This document shows positions 44,975 through 54,501 of a DNA stretch of 64,000 bases, one piece after another. This DNA is from Ignavibacteria bacterium (GTDB lineage: Bacteria > Bacteroidota > Ignavibacteria > Ignavibacteriales > SURF-24). How positions within the stretch are numbered: the stretch's first letter is position 1; the number at the start of each line of letters is the position of its first letter. Under the pieces are notes generated by a model. It was not told the origin of the DNA, did no database searches, and was given only the letters and a program-made list of their open reading frames with translations. The stretch spans positions 62,001-126,000 of the forward strand of contig JAAXKQ010000009.1 of NCBI GenBank assembly GCA_025612245.1. The letters run 5' to 3'. The position numbers and the translations under genes are program-made.

Positions 44975-45721
44975 TTGGTTGAACAAAGCATTCAGAAATT
45001 AATTGAAGCATTAAAGGATCAGGATTCCATTTTCGGGCCCCTTATGTTTGAAAACAGGAGGTTTGAGAAAATTGACCCGGATCTGTGGGCTGAAGCATTA
45101 GAAGACCGTGCAGACGGGGAGGATAGTATGGAAAATGAACTGGACAAAGAGGGATTCATTCACGCCAGGAATTTAACAGAGTTACAAGGCTTCATGCTGG
45201 AATGCCACAAGTGCCCGCTTGAAAAGACACGCACCAACCTGGTATTCGGTTCCGGCAATCCCAAGGCAAAGGTAATGGTTATCGGTGAAGCCCCCGGTGC
45301 AGAAGAGGACCTGCAGGGAAAGCCCTTTGTAGGGCGGGCAGGAAAACTTCTGACGGATATTCTTGCGGCAATAAAGTTTTCAAGAGACGAAGTATATATA
45401 ACCAACATACTCAAATGCCGACCTCCCGGAAACAGGAACCCTCTGCCAAGTGAAATGGAAGTTTGCATTCCATACCTTCACAGGCAGATAGAAATGATAA
45501 AGCCAAAGCTGATTTTGTGCCTGGGCCTCATATCGGCCTCAGGGCTGTTGAACCTGAAACTTTCGCTGGGGAAAATGAGGGGGAACATTTACGAGCTCGG
45601 TAATGCGAAAGTAATGGTAACTTATCATCCTGCAGCACTCCTGAGAAACCCCCAGTGGAAAAGGCTTGCCTGGGAGGATGTTCAGAAATTCAGGAAATTA
45701 TACGATGATATGGTGGGGTAA
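44975..45721 (+). CDS. Uracil-DNA glycosylase, family 4-type with 4Fe-4S cluster
   Basis: The enzyme removes uracil from DNA. Cluster ligands C77, C80, C148 and C164 are present (ECHKC, LKCRPPGNRNP, MEVC), with the water-activating motif GEAPGAEED (104-112) and the YHPAALLR motif near 217. The first ~65 residues are an acidic extension not needed for the fold. The start is TTG 44975, four bases after the coaBC stop, so translation is probably coupled. Confidence 0.9.
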   Translation: MVEQSIQKLIEALKDQDSIFGPLMFENRRFEKIDPDLWAEALEDRADGEDSMENELDKEGFIHARNLTELQGFMLECHKCPLEKTRTNLVFGSGNPKAKVMVIGEAPGAEEDLQGKPFVGRAGKLLTDILAAIKFSRDEVYITNILKCRPPGNRNPLPSEMEVCIPYLHRQIEMIKPKLILCLGLISASGLLNLKLSLGKMRGNIYELGNAKVMVTYHPAALLRNPQWKRLAWEDVQKFRKLYDDMVG

Positions 45722-45732
45722 TTAAAAATTAT

Positions 45733-47178
45733 ATGAGTAAGACGAAAAAAGAAACCACGGAAGACATTAATATAAGTGCACTCCAGAGTGCCTCTGTAAA
45801 GCCGCCTTCGGCGCCGGAGGTGGAGATGGCCGTTCTGGGTGCAATGATGATAGAAAAAGAAGCGGTTCCAAAAGGAATTGAGCTTCTTACGCCTGAGGCT
45901 TTTTATGTCAAGCAGCACAAGCTTATTTTTGAAGCCATCCAGTCGCTCTTTGAAGCCAATGAGCCTGTTGATACGGTAACGCTTTATGAAGAGCTGAAGA
46001 AAAAAGGGCAGATCGAGGAAGCAGGCGGGGCAGTGTACCTAAGCCGCCTGTCGCAGAATATTTCTTCAGCGGCAAATATTGAGTATCACGCCAAGATAGT
46101 GCTGGAAAAGCACATATTAAGGGGTCTTATTACGGCTTCAATGGAAATTGCGCAAAGTGCCTACGAAGGGAGTGAAGACGCCTTCGACCTTCTTGACAGG
46201 GCCGAGCGCCAGATCTTTGAGATCACGGAAGCCCACATGAAAAAGTCTTATTCGCAGATGAATAAGGCCGTAATTGAGGCGATGGAGTACATTGAACTTA
46301 TACATTCCAAGAAACACCAGCAGTTTGCAGTTCCAACCGGGTTCTATCAGCTGGACGATATGCTTGGCGGATTCCAGAAGTCGGATCTCATAATTATTGC
46401 AGCCCGCCCTTCAATGGGTAAAACGGCTTTTGCTCTTTCACTTGCGCGCAACGCCGCCGTGGATCACAAGGTGCCCGTGGCTATATTCAGCCTTGAAATG
46501 GCTACCATACAGATGGTTATCCGTATGATATGCTCCGAGGCCAGGCTTAATGCCCATCTGGTAAGAACCGGAAAGCTGCCAAACGAGGAAGGCCCCAAGC
46601 TCAGCCGTAACATACACAAGCTCAGCGAGGCTCCGATATTTATTGACGACTCCCCAAGCCAGACGATTCTTGAAATAAGGGCCAAATGCAGAAGACTCAA
46701 AGCAGAGAAAAAGCTCGGTCTTATTATGATAGATTACCTTCAGCTTATGAACGCGTCTTCCAAGATGGAAAGCCGTGAAAGGGAAATTTCACACATATCC
46801 AGGTCCTTAAAAGCCCTGGCAAAGGAGCTTAATATACCTGTAATTGCCCTTGCTCAGCTTAACCGTGCCGTGGAATCAAGAAACGATAAAAGGCCGATGC
46901 TTTCGGATTTGCGTGAATCGGGTTCTATTGAACAGGATGCCGACGTTGTTATGTTTATTCACCGTCCCGAGTACTATGGCATGAAGCAGGACGCCGACGG
47001 CAACAGTCTTGAAGGTGTAGCTGAAATTATCGTGGGAAAACAGAGAAACGGTCCTACGGGCGACGTAAGACTGAAGTTCTTTAAGGATTATGCGCGTTTT
47101 GAAAATCTGGAACTTGTCAGACATATTGAAGAAGCAAACCAACAACCAACTACAATTGAGGAAGATTATCCGATATGA
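45733..47178 (+). CDS. dnaB: Replicative DNA helicase
   Basis: DnaB unwinds DNA at the fork. The N-terminal domain begins APEVEMAVLGAMM, and the RecA-like domain has Walker A ARPSMGKT (224-231), Walker B LIMIDYLQLM and the DnaB signature RESGSIEQDADVVMF. Length 481 is normal. It follows the glycosylase by 11 bases, and its stop overlaps the start of the next gene (ATGA). Confidence 0.98.
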   Translation: MSKTKKETTEDINISALQSASVKPPSAPEVEMAVLGAMMIEKEAVPKGIELLTPEAFYVKQHKLIFEAIQSLFEANEPVDTVTLYEELKKKGQIEEAGGAVYLSRLSQNISSAANIEYHAKIVLEKHILRGLITASMEIAQSAYEGSEDAFDLLDRAERQIFEITEAHMKKSYSQMNKAVIEAMEYIELIHSKKHQQFAVPTGFYQLDDMLGGFQKSDLIIIAARPSMGKTAFALSLARNAAVDHKVPVAIFSLEMATIQMVIRMICSEARLNAHLVRTGKLPNEEGPKLSRNIHKLSEAPIFIDDSPSQTILEIRAKCRRLKAEKKLGLIMIDYLQLMNASSKMESREREISHISRSLKALAKELNIPVIALAQLNRAVESRNDKRPMLSDLRESGSIEQDADVVMFIHRPEYYGMKQDADGNSLEGVAEIIVGKQRNGPTGDVRLKFFKDYARFENLELVRHIEEANQQPTTIEEDYPI

Positions 47179-48032
47179 TGAAATTATTTACATTTTTAGC
47201 CGTTATGCTATCAGTTACAACAATGTCGTTTTCACAGACAATTTACACACAGAAAGACAAAGAAATCTGCAAGGAAAAGTTTACGCTTGCAGTTGAAAAA
47301 GATCTGAACAAAAAGCCGATAAACGATGTGATAGCAGAAATCGGCAAGAGCTTCCTGGGCCTAAACTATGAAGCACATACGCTTGAAAGGGAAGGAGACG
47401 AGAGGCTGGTGATACACCTTACCGGGCTTGACTGCACTACTTTTCTTGAAAATGCGCTCGTTTTTTCAAGGTGCATAAAAAGCGGCAAAACCTCGTTTGA
47501 AGATTACCAGAATGAGCTTACAAAAGTCAGATACAGGGAAGGAAAGCTTGACGGATATCCTTCCAGGCTGCATTATTTTTCGGACTGGATTTTCGACAAC
47601 AATGCAAAAGGTATCGTAAAGGACGTAACAAAAGAAATTGGCGGAAAGCCTTATAACAAGACGATCAACTTTATGACCAAAAACCGCAGCGAGTACGCTC
47701 AGATCAGCAAGAATGAGAAATTCTTTAATGCCATAAAAGACGCCGAGGCCAGGATCAACTCAAGGAAATATTACTACATTCCGAAAGAAGACATAAAGAA
47801 TGTTGAAAGCAGGATCAAGAACGGCTACCTCATAGCAATTACAAGCGGCCTTGAAGGAATGGATATAGCCCACGTAGGAATTGCGGTTAAGCTTGATGAC
47901 GGAAGGATTCATTTTCTGCATGCCCCGATCGTAGGTTCAAAGGTTCAGATTACGGATAAGCCCCTTGCAGACTACCTCATGAAAAATAAAAAGCAGACGG
48001 GCATAATGGTTCTTCAGCCCATTGAGCCGTAA
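47175..48032 (+). CDS. DUF1460 exported peptidase-like protein
   Basis: A signal peptide (end near MSFSQ) leads to a DUF1460 domain, a group related to NlpC/P60 amidases. The putative catalytic Cys is in GLDCTTFLENAL and the His in MDIAHVGIAVK. Relatives cut cell-wall peptides or muramyl amide bonds. Its ATG overlaps the dnaB stop by four bases, an unexpected pairing of a periplasmic enzyme with the replicative helicase. A strong terminator follows and closes the operon. Confidence 0.85.
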   Translation: MMKLFTFLAVMLSVTTMSFSQTIYTQKDKEICKEKFTLAVEKDLNKKPINDVIAEIGKSFLGLNYEAHTLEREGDERLVIHLTGLDCTTFLENALVFSRCIKSGKTSFEDYQNELTKVRYREGKLDGYPSRLHYFSDWIFDNNAKGIVKDVTKEIGGKPYNKTINFMTKNRSEYAQISKNEKFFNAIKDAEARINSRKYYYIPKEDIKNVESRIKNGYLIAITSGLEGMDIAHVGIAVKLDDGRIHFLHAPIVGSKVQITDKPLADYLMKNKKQTGIMVLQPIEP

Positions 48033-48051
48033 AACAAAATGACTTTATGCT

Positions 48052-48094
48052 AAAAATCCGGTTTCAGGACCTCTGAGACCGGATTTTTTGTTTT
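48052..48094 (+). terminator. Rho-independent terminator of the yicC-to-DUF1460 operon
   Basis: A 16-bp stem with one G-U pair (48052-48067 with 48073-48088) and a 5-base loop merges into a T tract. Confidence 0.9.
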
Positions 48095-48115
48095 TAAGCG
48101 AATTTTTGATGAAAG

Positions 48116-48979
48116 CTACTTTTTGCTAAGGCTGAGGAGGGTTTCTATATTCTTCAGATCCTCGAGCTGTTCTTTTGAATCCTTCGGGGTCTCAAGTATC
48201 TTGGGGACGTTCTCAAGCCTCGTGTCGTTCATGATATTCCTGAAGCCTTCCAGGCCAATAAAGCCCTCGCCAATATGCGTATGGCGGTCGACACGGCTTC
48301 CGAGCTCCTTTTTAGAGTCGTTCATATGAATGCAGCTTAAGAGGTCAAGGCCTATGATTGCGTCAAACTCCTTCATTGTATCTTCATATGCTTTTTCGCT
48401 TCTAAGGTCGTAGCCTGCCGCAAAAATGTGTGCCGTATCGATGCAGACCCTCATCCTGTCTTTATCTTCCACGCCGTCTATAATTATTCTTATTTCCTCA
48501 AACCGGCTTCCGAGAGTTGAACCCTGTCCTGCCGTCAGCTCCAGCATGCTTTTAACCTTAAAGTTCTGGGTCCTTTCATGTGCAGCGTTAAGCGAATCGA
48601 TGATGGTCTTAAGTCCGTCCTCTACGCCGCGTCCGGTGTGAGCGCCGGGGTGGAAGTTAAGGGATTCAATCCCAAGTTTTTCGCAGCGCTCAAGTTCCTC
48701 AACAAAGGCGTCAACTGACTTTTTTAAGAGATCATCCTTACTGGCACAAAGATTAATAAGATAAGAATCGTGGGCGATTACGGGTGAAATTTTTGTTTTA
48801 CTAAGTTTATTTTTATAATTTTCAATTGTTTGTTCGCTGAGCGGTCCGTCGCTCCAGCGGTTGCCGTTTTTGGTAAATATCTGCATTGTCCGGAAGTTAA
48901 GCTTTCCTGCCAGGTCCACGGCTTTATCAACTCCGCCGGCAATTGAAGTATGTGCACCAAGTATATGGTTAATTTTCAT
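48116..48979 (-). CDS. nfo: Endonuclease IV (AP endonuclease)
   Basis: Nfo incises DNA at abasic sites using three Zn ions, acting after glycosylases. The TIM-barrel ligands are seen in LNFHPGAH, LELTAGQG, CIDTAHIFAAG, CIHMNDSKKELGS, DRHTHIGEG and LETPKD. Length 287 is normal. It is divergent from anmK, and convergent to the operon that holds the uracil glycosylase. Confidence 0.97.
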   Translation of the reverse strand: MKINHILGAHTSIAGGVDKAVDLAGKLNFRTMQIFTKNGNRWSDGPLSEQTIENYKNKLSKTKISPVIAHDSYLINLCASKDDLLKKSVDAFVEELERCEKLGIESLNFHPGAHTGRGVEDGLKTIIDSLNAAHERTQNFKVKSMLELTAGQGSTLGSRFEEIRIIIDGVEDKDRMRVCIDTAHIFAAGYDLRSEKAYEDTMKEFDAIIGLDLLSCIHMNDSKKELGSRVDRHTHIGEGFIGLEGFRNIMNDTRLENVPKILETPKDSKEQLEDLKNIETLLSLSKK

Positions 48980-49085
48980 GCGATAGTTTAAATATTTTTA
49001 TTTGTAACAAATAAGTTGTATGCAACGTTCACCGCTTTATGCGGTGAAAAACCAAAAAAATCTTGAGAGGATTAAAAGCAGCAAT

Positions 49086-50273
49086 ATGCAAAACTTAATT
49101 CAACTAAACAACAAGGGGAAAAAATACGTCATCGGGCTCATGTCCGGCACCTCGCTTGACGGGGTGGATGCCGTACTGCTGGAAATTACGGGTAATGGCA
49201 CATCTACAAAGCTCAGGCAGATAGACTTCCTGGCCTACCCGTTTCCTGAAGGGCTCAAGGACCTTGTGCTTAAAAACTCAGCCCGCGAGACGAGCAACGT
49301 AGAAGACATCTGCAGGCTGAACTTCCTCATTCCAATGATATACGCCGATGCAATTAAGGCATTATGCAACAAGAACAGTTTCCCGCTGGAAAACCTGGAT
49401 TTAATAGGAAGCCACGGGCAGACGATACACCACTTGCCGGATAAGCACAATATGTTCGGCTATGAGGTCAGGTCCACGCTTCAGATTGCGGATCCTGCCG
49501 TAATTGCAAAGTTAACCGGTGTTGTTACAGTTGGTGACTTCCGTACCGGGGATATTGCCCTTGACGGGCAGGGAGCGCCGCTAGTACCATTTTTTGATTA
49601 CCTGCTCCTTTATTCGGATGAGCATAACCGCGCTTTGCTGAACGTGGGCGGGATATCGAACTTTACCATACTTAAAAAGGGCGCAAAGCCGGCTGAAATA
49701 AGGGCTTTTGACACAGGTCCCGGCAATATGATGATAGACATACTGGCTCGCCGCTTTATGGGGAAAGAATATGATGAGGACGGTAAAACGGCACTTAGGG
49801 GAAAGGTTAATGAAAAACTTCTTGCGGCCTTAAAGGCCAAGGACACATATATAGAAAAGGCACCCCCAAAGTCGACCGGACGAGAGCTTTACGGGGAAGC
49901 TTACCTGAAAGAATTACTTGAAAAATACGTGGACGTTTCCACGGAAGACTGGATGTCGACTGTTACAAACTTTACGGCCTATGCAATTTTCAGGAATTAT
50001 GAGAAGTTCATAAGGGAGAAAATTGAAATAGACGAGCTTATTATCAGCGGCGGGGGAGCCAGGAACCTGGCGCTCATAAAATTCCTGAAGGATTACTTTG
50101 GAGATAGTGTCAGTGTAATGAATATCGAAGAGCTAGGAATATCCTCAGATGCCAAGGAGGCAATCTGCTTTGCCGTACTGGCAAATGAGACAGTTTCAGG
50201 AAACACCTCCAACCTTCCAAGCGTAACTGGAGCTAAAAAGGAAACAATACTGGGAAAAATATGCCTGCCCTGA
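49086..50273 (+). CDS. anmK: Anhydro-N-acetylmuramic acid kinase
   Basis: AnmK opens and phosphorylates anhydroMurNAc to MurNAc-6-phosphate during cell-wall recycling. Motifs are GLMSGTSLDGVDAVL near the N-terminus, IGSHGQTIHHLP, VGDFRTGDIALDGQGAPLVPFFD, LNVGGISNFT and FDTGPGNMMID. I chose ATG 49086, which gives the usual length (~395), over ATG 49020, which adds 22 residues. The stop overlaps the next gene by 13 bases. Confidence 0.93.
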   Translation: MQNLIQLNNKGKKYVIGLMSGTSLDGVDAVLLEITGNGTSTKLRQIDFLAYPFPEGLKDLVLKNSARETSNVEDICRLNFLIPMIYADAIKALCNKNSFPLENLDLIGSHGQTIHHLPDKHNMFGYEVRSTLQIADPAVIAKLTGVVTVGDFRTGDIALDGQGAPLVPFFDYLLLYSDEHNRALLNVGGISNFTILKKGAKPAEIRAFDTGPGNMMIDILARRFMGKEYDEDGKTALRGKVNEKLLAALKAKDTYIEKAPPKSTGRELYGEAYLKELLEKYVDVSTEDWMSTVTNFTAYAIFRNYEKFIREKIEIDELIISGGGARNLALIKFLKDYFGDSVSVMNIEELGISSDAKEAICFAVLANETVSGNTSNLPSVTGAKKETILGKICLP

Positions 50274-51163
50274 AGGTTTTAATTACGGGAGGAAGCGGGC
50301 TTTTAGGCCAGTACCTTAATAAAGAGCTGAGCCGGAATTTTGAGATACTTACTCTTTATAACAGGAATGAGGGTAACTGCAAAGGTTTTAATTCTGCGCG
50401 TGTTAATATACTTGATACAAACGGCCTTAGAGCTGCATTCAAGGCATTCTGTCCTGATGTTGTAGTTCACACTGCAGCCGTAGCCAATTCGGCAAAGGCA
50501 GAAAAAATGGCCTGGAGTGACGTTCTGGCAATTAATGTGGAAGGCACCAGAAACATTGCCCGGCTTTCTGAAGAATGCAATTCGAGGCTTATATATACCT
50601 CCACGGACCTTGTCTATGACGGCAGCCTTGGAATGATGCTGAAGGAAGATGCGGAATTAAACCCCAGGTCTCTTTATGCCGAAACCAAGCTGCTGTCTGA
50701 GGAGGCAATAAAAAACATAACCGGCAGTTACCTTATACTCAGGACTTCGCTTCTTTACGGCATGGGCCTTAACCATTCGGACTGTCACTTCCAGAGGATG
50801 TATGAAAGCCTGAAAAAGGGAGAAGAGGTAAGGGTTTTCTACGACCAGTTCAGAAGCCCGCTTTCTCTTTTTAATGCCGCTGAGATAATTTCCTGTCTCG
50901 TTGAAAAAGGGTTCACAGGTGAAATCATTAATTTGGGTGGGAGTGAAAGAATTTCGCGCTACGGTCTGGGAAGCATTCTCTGCGAGGAAGCCGGATTAGA
51001 TAAATCATTTCTTAAGGCAATCTCTATGGATGAAGTTGAGGCTTCAGCGGTAAAGGATGTTTCCATGGACACCGGAAAACTCCGGCAACTTCCGGGAATA
51101 GAACAAAAGAGCATAAGGCAGTCCGTAAGGGAAATAGTGGACCGGGAAAAAGAAAAATCCTGA
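50261..51163 (+). CDS. RfbD-like SDR reductase (dTDP-4-dehydrorhamnose reductase family)
   Basis: The 300-residue protein has the nucleotide-binding TGGSGLLGQ (9-17), [17 protein letters not shown] [27 protein letters not shown] and the catalytic YAETK. Sequence and length fit the reductase that ends dTDP-rhamnose synthesis, but no rfbABC genes are near, so another substrate is possible. Its start lies inside the end of anmK. Confidence 0.82.
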   Translation: MPALKVLITGGSGLLGQYLNKELSRNFEILTLYNRNEGNCKGFNSARVNILDTNGLRAAFKAFCPDVVVHTAAVANSAKAEKMAWSDVLAINVEGTRNIARLSEECNSRLIYTSTDLVYDGSLGMMLKEDAELNPRSLYAETKLLSEEAIKNITGSYLILRTSLLYGMGLNHSDCHFQRMYESLKKGEEVRVFYDQFRSPLSLFNAAEIISCLVEKGFTGEIINLGGSERISRYGLGSILCEEAGLDKSFLKAISMDEVEASAVKDVSMDTGKLRQLPGIEQKSIRQSVREIVDREKEKS

Positions 51164-51440
51164 GTTTTAAATTATTTTATTGCGAAATTAAAAAAATCTT
51201 TTAGTTTATACATGAATTTAGTATTTAAGAAAATACTCTTTTTAGGTTGAAAGGTTAAATACTTTATTTATGTCTTTTCAGCCTCCTTGCACAGGTCAAA
51301 TTAGTGATTCTTGGTTAATTTAACATACATTCAGAAAACAAAGCGTCCCCGTGCTTTTCTCTGACGGGAAAGTCAATTTCCCATTTTAAGGGCGAACAAA
51401 AAATGCACCGGGATCGGAATCAAAATAAAAGGAGGAAAAA

Positions 51441-52037
51441 ATGGCTCTTTCGTTACCCGATTTACCTTATGCTAAAGATGCACTTGAACCTTACGTCAGT
51501 GCAAAGACACTTGAATTCCATCACGACAAGCACCACAATGCTTATGTTCAAAACGCCAATAAAATGCTTGAAGGTACAGACCTGGCAAATGCCGACCTGG
51601 AGACTATAGTAAAGAAGACTTACGGCGACCAGTCAAAAACCGGGCTTTTCAACAATGCAGCCCAGGTGTGGAACCACACATTTCTCTGGAACTCAATGAA
51701 GCCGAATGGTGGTGGAATGCCTACGGGCGAGATTGCAGGAATGATTGAAAGGGATTTTGGAAATTACCAGAAATTTGTAGAAGAGTTTAAGAATGCCGGT
51801 GCCACACAGTTTGGTTCAGGCTGGGCCTGGCTCGTCTTAAAAGACGGCAAGCTTCAGGTTACAAAGACTCCGAATGCCGATACGCCGATTGCACACGGCG
51901 AAAAACCTCTTCTGACAGTTGACGTCTGGGAACACGCCTACTACCTGGATTACCAGAACAGAAGACCCGACTATCTTACTACATTTGTCGAAAAACTTAT
52001 AAATTGGGATTTTGTAAACCAAAATCTCAAAAAATAA
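51441..52037 (+). CDS. sodB: Superoxide dismutase, Fe type
   Basis: The enzyme dismutates superoxide in the cytoplasm. Metal ligands are H27, H79, D161 and H165. The motifs AAQVWNHTFLW (73-83) and FGSGWAWL (124-131) favour iron over manganese. Length 198 is normal. AAAGGAGG precedes ATG, a very strong ribosome-binding site, as expected for an abundant protein. It is monocistronic after a 277-base gap that shows no other gene. Confidence 0.96.
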   Translation: MALSLPDLPYAKDALEPYVSAKTLEFHHDKHHNAYVQNANKMLEGTDLANADLETIVKKTYGDQSKTGLFNNAAQVWNHTFLWNSMKPNGGGMPTGEIAGMIERDFGNYQKFVEEFKNAGATQFGSGWAWLVLKDGKLQVTKTPNADTPIAHGEKPLLTVDVWEHAYYLDYQNRRPDYLTTFVEKLINWDFVNQNLKK

Positions 52038-52087
52038 TTGTTTTTTTTGACTATTCCTAATTGAAAATAAGCCTTTTTGTTTTTAAT

Positions 52088-52140
52088 TTGGGGCGCATGG
52101 GGGAAAGATTTCTCCCAACAATGCGCCCCATTGTTATTTA
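52088..52140 (+). terminator. Rho-independent terminator of sodB
   Basis: A 10-bp outer stem (52089-52098 with 52121-52130) plus an inner GGGA/TCCC pairing is followed by TTGTTATTTATTTTT. Confidence 0.8.
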
Positions 52141-52168
52141 TTTTTGAACTTTTTGAAAGGGAGTTACT

Positions 52169-52828
52169 ATGAAAAAATTGTTGACTGTCTTAGTACTGTC
52201 TATACTGTTTGTTTCTTTTTCCTCGAGTAACAGCCAGGCACAGTTCAGGCTTAAGGTAGGCCCGCAAGTGGGTTTGAACTTTAATATTGGTACCGGATCT
52301 GATTTCGATAACACCTATACCGGTTTCGGTGCCCTCATAGGTGGTCAGGTGGATATGAACTTTACCCCGGTTTTAGGGTTAATTGCTAACATGCAGTTCT
52401 ACGATAACAGGTATTGTTCATATGCAGAAGACCATACTACAGGGAATGGTATTCCGTATACTATGACCAATTCTTTAAACCTTGCTTATTTTATGATTGA
52501 GCCTTTGTTCAAGGTCAGCTTACCTAACAGCAACTTTTTCTTCTTTATCGGACCTGCTATTGGTTTTCCGGTTGAATCAACAAATGAATTAAAACTTTCG
52601 GGCGATGTGACATTCGATAATGGCACAAAGAAAATTAAGGAATCGATGCAGGATACAAATGCCCGTTTTGAGCTTAAGCTGGGATCAGGCGTTGATATCA
52701 ATCTGGGCGGCGTTTATTTAACTCCCCAGCTCTCGTTTGGATATGGCCTCACAAATATCGTGGAGAATTCTGAAGCAAAAATTCTTACCATACAGCTTAT
52801 GACAACTGTAAAGTTCAACGTGCTGTAA
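52169..52828 (+). CDS. Outer-membrane beta-barrel protein, function unknown
   Basis: The 219-residue protein has a signal peptide (MKKLLTVLVLSILFVS, end near SQAQF) and alternating strands (KVGPQVGLNFNIG, FGALIGGQVDMNF, LIANMQFYD, LTPQLSFGYG) ending in a strand with VKFNVL. The pattern is of an 8-strand barrel as in PorT/OmpX-like proteins. No specific role can be given. GGGAG precedes ATG, and a bidirectional terminator follows. Confidence 0.8.
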   Translation: MKKLLTVLVLSILFVSFSSSNSQAQFRLKVGPQVGLNFNIGTGSDFDNTYTGFGALIGGQVDMNFTPVLGLIANMQFYDNRYCSYAEDHTTGNGIPYTMTNSLNLAYFMIEPLFKVSLPNSNFFFFIGPAIGFPVESTNELKLSGDVTFDNGTKKIKESMQDTNARFELKLGSGVDINLGGVYLTPQLSFGYGLTNIVENSEAKILTIQLMTTVKFNVL

Positions 52829-52848
52829 TCTGAAAGTTTGAATAGAAT

Positions 52849-52890
52849 AAAAAGCCTGCCCGACTTTTTTCGGGCAGGCTTTTTTTTATC
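52849..52890. terminator. Bidirectional terminator between the barrel gene and gatB
   Basis: A perfect 15-bp stem (52849-52863 with 52870-52884) is flanked by A and T runs, so it can end transcripts from both convergent genes. Confidence 0.9.
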
Positions 52891-54328
52891 TCAAAGCATT
52901 TAGTCTTTTTCTCAGAATTTCGTTTACTGCCTTCGGGTTAGCCTTTCCTTTAGTCTCTTTCATTATCTGGCCAACAAAAAATCCTATAACCTTTTCTTTT
53001 CCTGAGAGGAATTCTTTTACGTCCTTGGGATTACTTTCAAGCACGCTGTCTATTACACCTTCTAATTCAGAAGTGTCGGTAATCTGTACAAGATTCCTTT
53101 CCTTGATAATTACGGCCGGATCCTTGTCCTCACCAAGCATAATCTGGAAGACGTCCTTTGCGATTTTTCCGCTTACTGTGTTGTCGTTAATGAGGTTAAT
53201 GAGCCTGCCCAGGTTCTCCGGCCGAATGGAAAAGCTGCTGACAGTAATTTTGTTCTCGTTGACAATTTTAAGGACTTCACCCATTACCCAGTTGCTTACA
53301 GATTTATAATCCTTGGTTACAGACACCGCCTTTTCGTAATAGTCTGCCAGATCTCTTGAAGAAGTCAGGATTTCGGCGTCATAGACAGGTAGGCTGAATT
53401 CTGAAATGAACCTCAATTTTCTTTCTTTCGGGAGCTCAGGCAGCCCGGCTTTAATCTCATTAAACCATTCCTGGCTAATTGCAACGGGCATGAGGTCGGG
53501 TTCGGGGAAGTAGCGGTAGTCGTGCGCCTCTTCCTTGCTTCTCATTGGAAGTGCAATGTTATTGCCGGCATCCCAGAGCAGTGTCTCCTGAATAATCCTG
53601 CCACCGTCTTCAAGTATTTCAATCTGTCGGTCAATCTCGTAGAGCAAAGCCTTCTCGACATTTTTGAATGAGTTCATGTTTTTGACTTCGGTTTTTGTGC
53701 CGAGCTTTTTTTCGCCTTTTAGCCTGACGGACACGTTGGCATCGCACCTGAGGGAGCCTTCTTCCATATTGCCGTCGCAGATGCCCAGGTACTGAACTGT
53801 CTGGCGAATGCGTGAAAGGTACTCGTAGGCCTCTTCGGGAGTATGCATATCCGGTTCACTGACGATCTCTATAAGGGGAACGCCGCAGCGGTTTACGTCC
53901 ACATATGTTGCCTCCGCAAGGTCGTGTATCGATTTCCCGGCATCCTCTTCCATGTGTATGCGTGTTAGCCCGATATTCCTTTTCGTACCGTCTTTAAGTT
54001 CAATTTCCACGAATCCATTTTCACAGATTGGTGCCTCGTACTGCGAGATCTGGTAGCCTTTGGGAAGATCGGGGTAGAAATAATTTTTTCTCGCAAAAAC
54101 AGAGTCAAAATTAATTCTGCAGTTGGTGGCAAGCCCCATCAGGACGGCAAACTCGACCACTTTCTTGTTAAGTACCGGTAGTACGCCCGGGTGTCCGAGG
54201 CATATGGGGCAGACATTTGTATTGGGCGGGTTGCCAAACTTTGTAGAGCAACCACAGAAAATTTTTGTGTCGGTTAGTAGCTGTGCATGGACTTCAAGCC
54301 CAATTACCGCTTCGTATTCAGGATTCAT
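52886..54328 (-). CDS. gatB: Aspartyl/glutamyl-tRNA amidotransferase subunit B
   Basis: GatB is the kinase-like subunit that activates misacylated Glu-tRNA(Gln) or Asp-tRNA(Asn) before amidation. Motifs are AVIGLEVHAQLLTDTKIFCGC, CPICLGHPGVLPVLN, ARKNYFYPDLPKGYQISQY and HMEEDAGKS, with the Zn-binding Cys pairs and a C-terminal YqeY-like tail (AVNEILRKRL). Length 480 is normal. gatA and gatC are not in this window. The ATG has no clear ribosome-binding site. Confidence 0.97.
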   Translation of the reverse strand: MNPEYEAVIGLEVHAQLLTDTKIFCGCSTKFGNPPNTNVCPICLGHPGVLPVLNKKVVEFAVLMGLATNCRINFDSVFARKNYFYPDLPKGYQISQYEAPICENGFVEIELKDGTKRNIGLTRIHMEEDAGKSIHDLAEATYVDVNRCGVPLIEIVSEPDMHTPEEAYEYLSRIRQTVQYLGICDGNMEEGSLRCDANVSVRLKGEKKLGTKTEVKNMNSFKNVEKALLYEIDRQIEILEDGGRIIQETLLWDAGNNIALPMRSKEEAHDYRYFPEPDLMPVAISQEWFNEIKAGLPELPKERKLRFISEFSLPVYDAEILTSSRDLADYYEKAVSVTKDYKSVSNWVMGEVLKIVNENKITVSSFSIRPENLGRLINLINDNTVSGKIAKDVFQIMLGEDKDPAVIIKERNLVQITDTSELEGVIDSVLESNPKDVKEFLSGKEKVIGFFVGQIMKETKGKANPKAVNEILRKRLNALR

Positions 54329-54458
54329 ATAAATTTACTTTTTGAGAAATAATAAAAAAGCAATATAAAGAATTCTGAAAAAAGTTTATAGACCTTTTGA
54401 AGCGGCATGAGGTGAATATTGAAGGAATTTTTGTTCGGGTAAGCCGAAGAAGAAGCTA

Positions 54459-54492
54459 ATAAGCCGCAGGACAAATTCATCCTGCGGCTTAT
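54459..54492 (-). terminator. Terminator hairpin after the SGNH hydrolase gene
   Basis: A 13-bp perfect stem (54459-54471 with 54480-54492) lies 10-43 bases after the stop. The T tract on the minus strand is only partial. Confidence 0.65.
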
Positions 54493-54501
54493 ATATAAAG
54501 A

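Noticed and set aside
51164..51440. Riboswitch or tRNA in the gap before sodB
   Set aside because: No cloverleaf or known aptamer pattern is visible; it is plain AT-rich sequence with a possible promoter.
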